Positions 59,242-64,000 of a DNA stretch of 64,000 nt are shown here, piece by piece. Each line of letters starts with the position of its first letter. The first letter of the stretch is position 1. Source of the DNA: Temnothorax longispinosus (taxonomy: Eukaryota; Arthropoda; Insecta; Hymenoptera; Formicidae); NCBI RefSeq assembly GCF_030848805.1, contig NC_092366.1, forward strand, positions 14,884,620-14,948,619. Direction: 5' to 3'. Both the position numbers and the translations under genes were made by a program. The notes beneath the pieces are model-generated. The model had not been told where the DNA came from. It saw nothing but the letters and a program-made list of their open reading frames with translations, and did not search any database.

Positions 59242-62200
59242 TCACACGTGTACCGTTAGCACTTGATGCGGCCCCGACGTCAGGCTCTGACTGGTACCTG
59301 GCTGCTGATGAGGGTACGGATGCGGTTCCTGCAGTCTGGGCTTGCTATAAGGTTTGTGCGGTCCTTCCTCGTAGCTAAAACTGGCCGTATTGTTCCTGGC
59401 TTCCGCGCTGGGCGGTTTGTAGAGCGGTGGTAAACGATGTCTACCTTCCTCAGATACCATTTCAAGACTCTCTTCGGTGCCGGTCAACGTGCCGAGCGAA
59501 GTGCCCGACAAAGGCCTTACGACGGAGACACGAGGCTCAGAATCCTGGTCCTTCAGTGGATTGGCGTATCTCCTCAGATTTTCCTCGTTCTGGAGATTGT
59601 TCGATTTTTCGTCCAGATCGCTACGATGGCGGTGCAACGAGGTCTCGCTGCTGATAGTCGCCGTCAGGTTCGATCTGTGCCTCATAGTTTTGAGGTACCA
59701 GAGGCTACCAAATAGTGCCAACAACAGCACGGTCGCCAGAGCGCCGCCCAAAACAGCTACGTAGCCGCCGGCATTAGCCGCACTCGCCGAACTGGGCTCG
59801 CTGAGCAACGCCGTCTCTACTTTGACCTCCAGCACGGAGGCCAAAACGAGAGGCCTGGCTAGCGGGCGACTGAGGGTTTCGCCGAGATCGCGGGCCGCGT
59901 CCGCCGCCGCTTCGGAGAAGATGGTCACTTCCACCGTGTCGTTGTCACCGGGCTTCAGATCGCACAGCAGCACCACCGACTGTGGCCTTCGTGGATCGGC
60001 CAGGAGCTTCCTCAGACGACGGCATAGTAGTTCCACCGACGTGCCGGACACCAAGGTGTCCCTCCGCAGTAGTATCGTAAGTCTCGAGCAAGTTGGCCCG
60101 AGAATGGATTGTCCGGGCCAGCAGGACGGCGGAGCTGGTAGCGCGGGCGGGCCGACTCGCCTCCCAGTTTCGATGGGACGGCACTCGCCCCACGCCGGAC
60201 ACGGCGGCGCCAGGCAACTCTCGCCTGGACTAGGAACGCAGACCTCGTGGGCCAAGCAAGAGGTGCCGTTCAGGCAGTTGCCCGGTCCGCACCAGACATT
60301 GCTGCACTGATTCTTGCCATTCCGGCATTCGCATACGTTGCAGTCATCCTCCCACGAGGCGGCCGCGCAGCCGGGCCCACCGGCCGTTCGGATCTCGCAT
60401 CGCGGACCGGTTCTACCGGGCGGACAGATGCACGAGTAGCTCGCGATGCCGTCCACGCAGGTAGCACCGCCGGTACACGGATCGCTCGCGCATTCGTTCA
60501 CGTTGATGCGGCAATCCGGCCCGGTGAAGCCGGGCGCGCATTCGCATCTGAACCAGTTGTCACCGTCCACGCATTTGCCGCCGTTCAGGCACGGCACTGG
60601 CTGGCAGTCGTCCACGTTGCGCCGGCAATTCGGCCCTTCAAAGCCCTCGCGACAGACGCACCGGTAGCTACCGTCGACCGTGTTCACGCAGGTCGCGCCG
60701 TTCGCGCAGGGATTACTCGTGCACGCCGACGGCGACGCGATGTGACAGGCTGCACCCTCCCATCCGCGTGGACAGTGACACGTGAAACCGTCGCCACGAT
60801 CCTGGCAGGTACCGCCGTTCCGACAAGTGCCCGGCTCGCAGTGACCGCGGCGCAGCGCACAGGTCTTGCCCTTCCAGTCACCCTGGCAGATACACGTGAA
60901 ATCTGCCACGCCGTCCATGCAGGTACCATTGTTGCGGCAAGGCTGTGTCAAGCATTCGTCCACATCTGGAAGAATTCATTTATCAATTACACATTATATC
61001 GAGTCTAATTGATCAACTTTCATTCTATAGCACTTTTCGAGTGTTCCGTTACTTACTTTGGTCACAAAGATCCCCGCTCCAGCCCTCCCTGCAGATGCAC
61101 TGGAACGAGTTAAGCAGGTCGACGCATGTGCCGCCGTTCAGACAGGGATTGCCGCGACAGTCGTTGATGTTCTCGTGGCAGTGGACGCCGGTGTAGCCCG
61201 GGTCGCAGATGCATCTGCCGCCGCTACAGCGACCCTTACCGCCGCACGGGGTGCCCTCGCTGCCGCAGCCCGACTGCCCGTCGTCCAACGCGCCGAATTG
61301 CGGATTATGCGAGACCGACTCCGAGCAGTTTCTACCCTGCCACTGTGCCGGGCAGTGGCAATAGTAGTCGGTCTGCGTGTTGAAACACGGCGCCGAATTG
61401 CGGCATGGATTTGGGCTGCAATGATCGCGATCGATCTCGCACTGGTAGCCGGTGAAGCCCACCGGGCATACGCACTCGTAAGCGTTCACCAGGTCGCGGC
61501 ATTCGCCGCCGTTCTGGCACGGCTTGGATGCGCACTCGTCGATGTCAACGTCGCAGTCCTTGCCGGAGTAGCCGGGAGTGCAGCTGCAATGGTAATCGTC
61601 CACCAGATCGATGCAGAGCGCGCCGTGCTGACACTGGCCGACGCAGTCGTTGATATTCTTCGTGCAGTTCTTGCCGGTGAAGCCGCTCCGGCATCGGCAC
61701 CTGCAAAACGAACCAATAAAACTTGTAAGTGGTTGGGGTTGCGACTTGCGAGAAAATCGCTTAGACGGGAACTTCGGTTAGATCCGAATATAATTTGGCT
61801 TGTTGGGTTTATTAATTACTGTTCGCCTGTTTTGCAAAAGATTAATGAATCCTTAAATCACATTTAATCACAGTCAACTGAAACACGGTTTTTTTCTTCG
61901 TTAGCGTTATTTTACGAACGATGGGGGTAGTAAAGCGGGTAGTAAGTCAAATGACAAAAACGCATTATATTTATTTATAGGTATATTATTTAACGCCTCG
62001 TGCTGTGGAGAACGGAGGGAAATGGTCTATAACGACTTAATTTCTAATAACTATATCGTCCGTGGGAAACCTGTAATTTGTACGTAACGCACTGTGATTC
62101 GAAAAAATAGAAAGACTGGACGGAAACTCAAGCTTGCAATAATGTCAACTTGTCTTCAAACAGCGCTGTATATTTACGTCAAACCTGTTAATAATATATA

Positions 62201-63541
62201 CGACTTATGATAATAACATAAATTTTGATATCTCCGCATTTCTTCTATAATTATCGAATGTTATTAATTAATAGCTTTTATGTAGGTAATAAATGCGTTT
62301 ACTGGTCGCTTAACATATATAGTTCTTCTAGTCGAATACATGGGACATAAGAAATGTAACTTTAAAGCGATTAAGAGCCGATAAACGAGCAAAAATAAAT
62401 GTTAAAAAATGTAATTAATATATTACCTTCAATATAAAAGTAGAACGTTTCAACTACACTGAGACCTTCATCAGCCAAATAGAAAAATTCTAAATTTAGA
62501 ACTAAACTCAAATAAAGAGCGATAAATAAATAAGATTAGAAACTTAAGAACAATGATACTTTAGAAAGCCATAAATAAATTAGGAATAAAAGTAAATCAA
62601 CATTAATAAAACATAATGAAAAGCAACAATAGAAAGTAATAAAGTGAAAATCGTAAACCAACGCAATATCCGCAAGAAATAGTTGAAACGTAACATTTTT
62701 TTATTGACGTTAATATATTAATTTAATTTTTTAACATCTATTTGCTTGTTTTATTTGTCATTTAATCACTTTATAATATTTGATATATATTCGAGCTTGA
62801 TTTCTCATTTACTTTAAATGTAACTTGGACATTCATCAATATTGAAAAGATAAGACCGGCCCGCTTTTGAAAGATCTTCCACGAATTCGTGATAATTGAT
62901 GATAAAGGCAAGCGGTACCTACCTGTAATCGCCGGCCAGGTTGATACAGGTGAGGAAGTTCTTGCAGGGCGACTCCTTGAGCGTGCACTCGTCCACGTCG
63001 AACTGGCAGAGCACGCCCTGCCAGGCGGGCGGGCAGTTGCAGACGAAGCCGTTCCTGCCGTCCACGCAGGTACCGCCGTTCTGGCACGGCTGCGAGGCAC
63101 ACTCGTCGATGTCGGTCGCGCAAAACGGCCCGGCGAAGCCCGGGGCGCACTCGCACTGCGCGGTCTCGCCGAGCTCGCGGCAGATCGCCCCGTTCAGGCA
63201 CGGGCTGGACGCGCACGGATTGTCGACCTTCTCGCAGGTGGGCCCGGAGAAGCCCTCCGGACACGTGCACCGGTACTGATCGGGGGCGGTGTTCTCGCAC
63301 GTGCCGCCGTTCTGGCACGGCTCGTGGGTGCCGCAGTAGTTGAGGTCCTGGTCGCACAGTATCCCGCCCCAGTTCGTGTCGCAGATGCACTGCCAGCTCG
63401 ATCCGTTGCAGTAGCCGTGCTTGCAGCCGGGATAAGGCATGCACTGGTCGCACAATTCGCCGCGCCAGCCGTGCCGACACTGGCACTCGCCGCTGACGTT
63501 GCAGTGGCCGTGCACGGGATGACAGCCCTCCTTGCATACGG
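59242..63541 (-). CDS. Ser: Serrate/Jagged Notch ligand, 3' exons (5' partial)
   Basis: Three exons on the minus strand: 63541-62923, 61700-61057, 60965-59242, with in-phase GT-AG junctions and stop TGA at 59242. They encode 16 EGF repeats. The first exon begins right after the expected DSL domain (VCKEGCHPVHGHCNVSGEC) and includes the Jagged-type EGF2 (CDTNWGGILCDQDLNYCGTH). Many repeats carry the calcium-binding DxDEC pattern. A cysteine-rich VWC-like region follows (WEDDCNVCECRNG), then a juxtamembrane part, one TM helix (YVAVLGGALATVLLLALFGS) and a cytoplasmic tail starting YLKTMRHRS and ending LTVHV. Sixteen repeats match vertebrate Jagged. GC content is much higher than nearby. The signal peptide, MNNL and DSL exons lie beyond the window. 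Confidence 0.95.
61701..62922 (-). other. Serrate intron
   Basis: AT-rich intron. At 62437-62472 (minus strand) there is GGCTGATGAAGGTCTC...GTTGAAACGTTC, similar to Penelope terminal motifs but without a good stem. Confidence 0.6.
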
Positions 63542-64000
63542 CTAAAATGATTTTTACACAATTACACGACAAATCACATGCCATCGTCGCGATCAATTCG
63601 GAACGTTTGAGATTCTAATTCGCAATAATTTCCAACAATGTCATTAACCCTCCAGTGGACGCGTATAGGGTGTATTTTATATCCCACAACAACTTGAAAA
63701 AGATGAGTGTTCTGGATTCATTAAAATTAAAGTTTCAACCTGTTAATATACTTTAAGGTTTGTACACCAATGAATAATATATTAAACAGAAAACACTGGA
63801 CCCATGCACTGGAGGGTTAATGACGATTTTGTAGCAACTCCAGCGCAGTTTCAGATGTCTAACACTTCTCCATTATATTCGTTTACTTTCCAACCGTTAT
63901 AAATAAGATTCAAGTAATTAGTAATATACGGTATCGGGAAGATTAATATACTTTGCGTACTCTCAAGAGATCCAAGTTTTACTCATCGATCACACGTAGC
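63542..64000. other. Serrate upstream intron, partial
   Basis: No exon is seen. The DSL-domain exon is expected further right, outside the window. A pair of similar phrases (ACCCTCCAGTGGACGCG at 63645 and CATGCACTGGAGGGTTAATG at 63804) forms an inverted repeat of a small element with TTAA-like flanks. Confidence 0.5.

Noticed and set aside
60247..61008. 253-codon plus-strand open frame opposite Serrate
   Set aside because: It is an antisense shadow of GC-rich EGF-coding exons; low-complexity Ala/Arg-rich product, and the minus strand has clear EGF repeats and splice sites.
61058..61867. 269-codon plus-strand open frame
   Set aside because: Antisense to the middle Serrate exon; no domain and it runs into the intron.
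62437..62472. Hammerhead ribozyme in the Serrate intron
   Set aside because: CTGATGA and GAAAC are present, but the sequence between them does not form a stem II.
62836..63561. 241-codon alternative minus-strand frame
   Set aside because: Off-frame shadow of the EGF exon, Arg-rich, lacking the cysteine pattern.

Overview
This 64 kb window is from an insect nuclear genome. It has AT-rich non-coding DNA, short GT-AG introns, conserved animal genes and very many small palindromic transposons. Gene content and style fit an aculeate hymenopteran, most likely an ant, but no single feature proves the species. A run of exactly 500 N (32530-33029) marks a scaffold gap.

Layout. 1-2001 (+): last three exons of obscurin/Unc-89 (Ig, FnIII, C-terminal kinase-like domain). 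2940-4484 (-): complete four-exon UBE2F, the NEDD8-conjugating enzyme. 5281-6412: dense cluster of nested foldback elements. 6589-8095 (+): HSPBAP1-like JmjC protein, with a decayed tandem copy of its 3' end. 9361-12985: two head-to-head, broken Penelope-like retroelement copies with a GIY-YIG endonuclease. 13490-14010 and 37072-37586: two copies of a TTAA-flanked MITE. 16916-30140 (-): tandem array of two intact FBXL4-like F-box/LRR genes and a dead third fragment; a solo LTR abuts the stop codon of one, and a 2.6 kb nest of transposons fills the 5' intron of the other. 30178-32529: inverted-repeat DNA up to the gap. 33409-33598 (-): first exon of a cytochrome P450 cut off by the gap. 34.7-51.9 kb: mostly repeats, including a near-perfect 1.6 kb palindrome (41707-43350), a 2 kb palindrome with tRNA-like sequences (49880-51952), a decayed XAP5/FAM50 copy and a decayed THAP-domain gene. 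52288-53027 (+): ARL2. 53307-55987 (-): LRRC74-like leucine-rich repeat protein. 59242-63541 (-): 3' part of the Notch ligand Serrate/Jagged (16 EGF repeats, cysteine-rich region, TM, tail).

The conserved genes serve unrelated jobs (sarcomere M-line, neddylation, tubulin folding, Notch signalling), so there is no operon-like logic. The most interesting content is the repeat biology. At least eight different foldback families carry 3-bp target duplications (TTA/TAA or similar), two of them proven by empty sites inside this window; most share RGCC-type ends, and many carry an inner CCAAT-like box. Two further unrelated palindromic families carry tRNA-like sequences with a B box. Nested insertions give a readable order of events.
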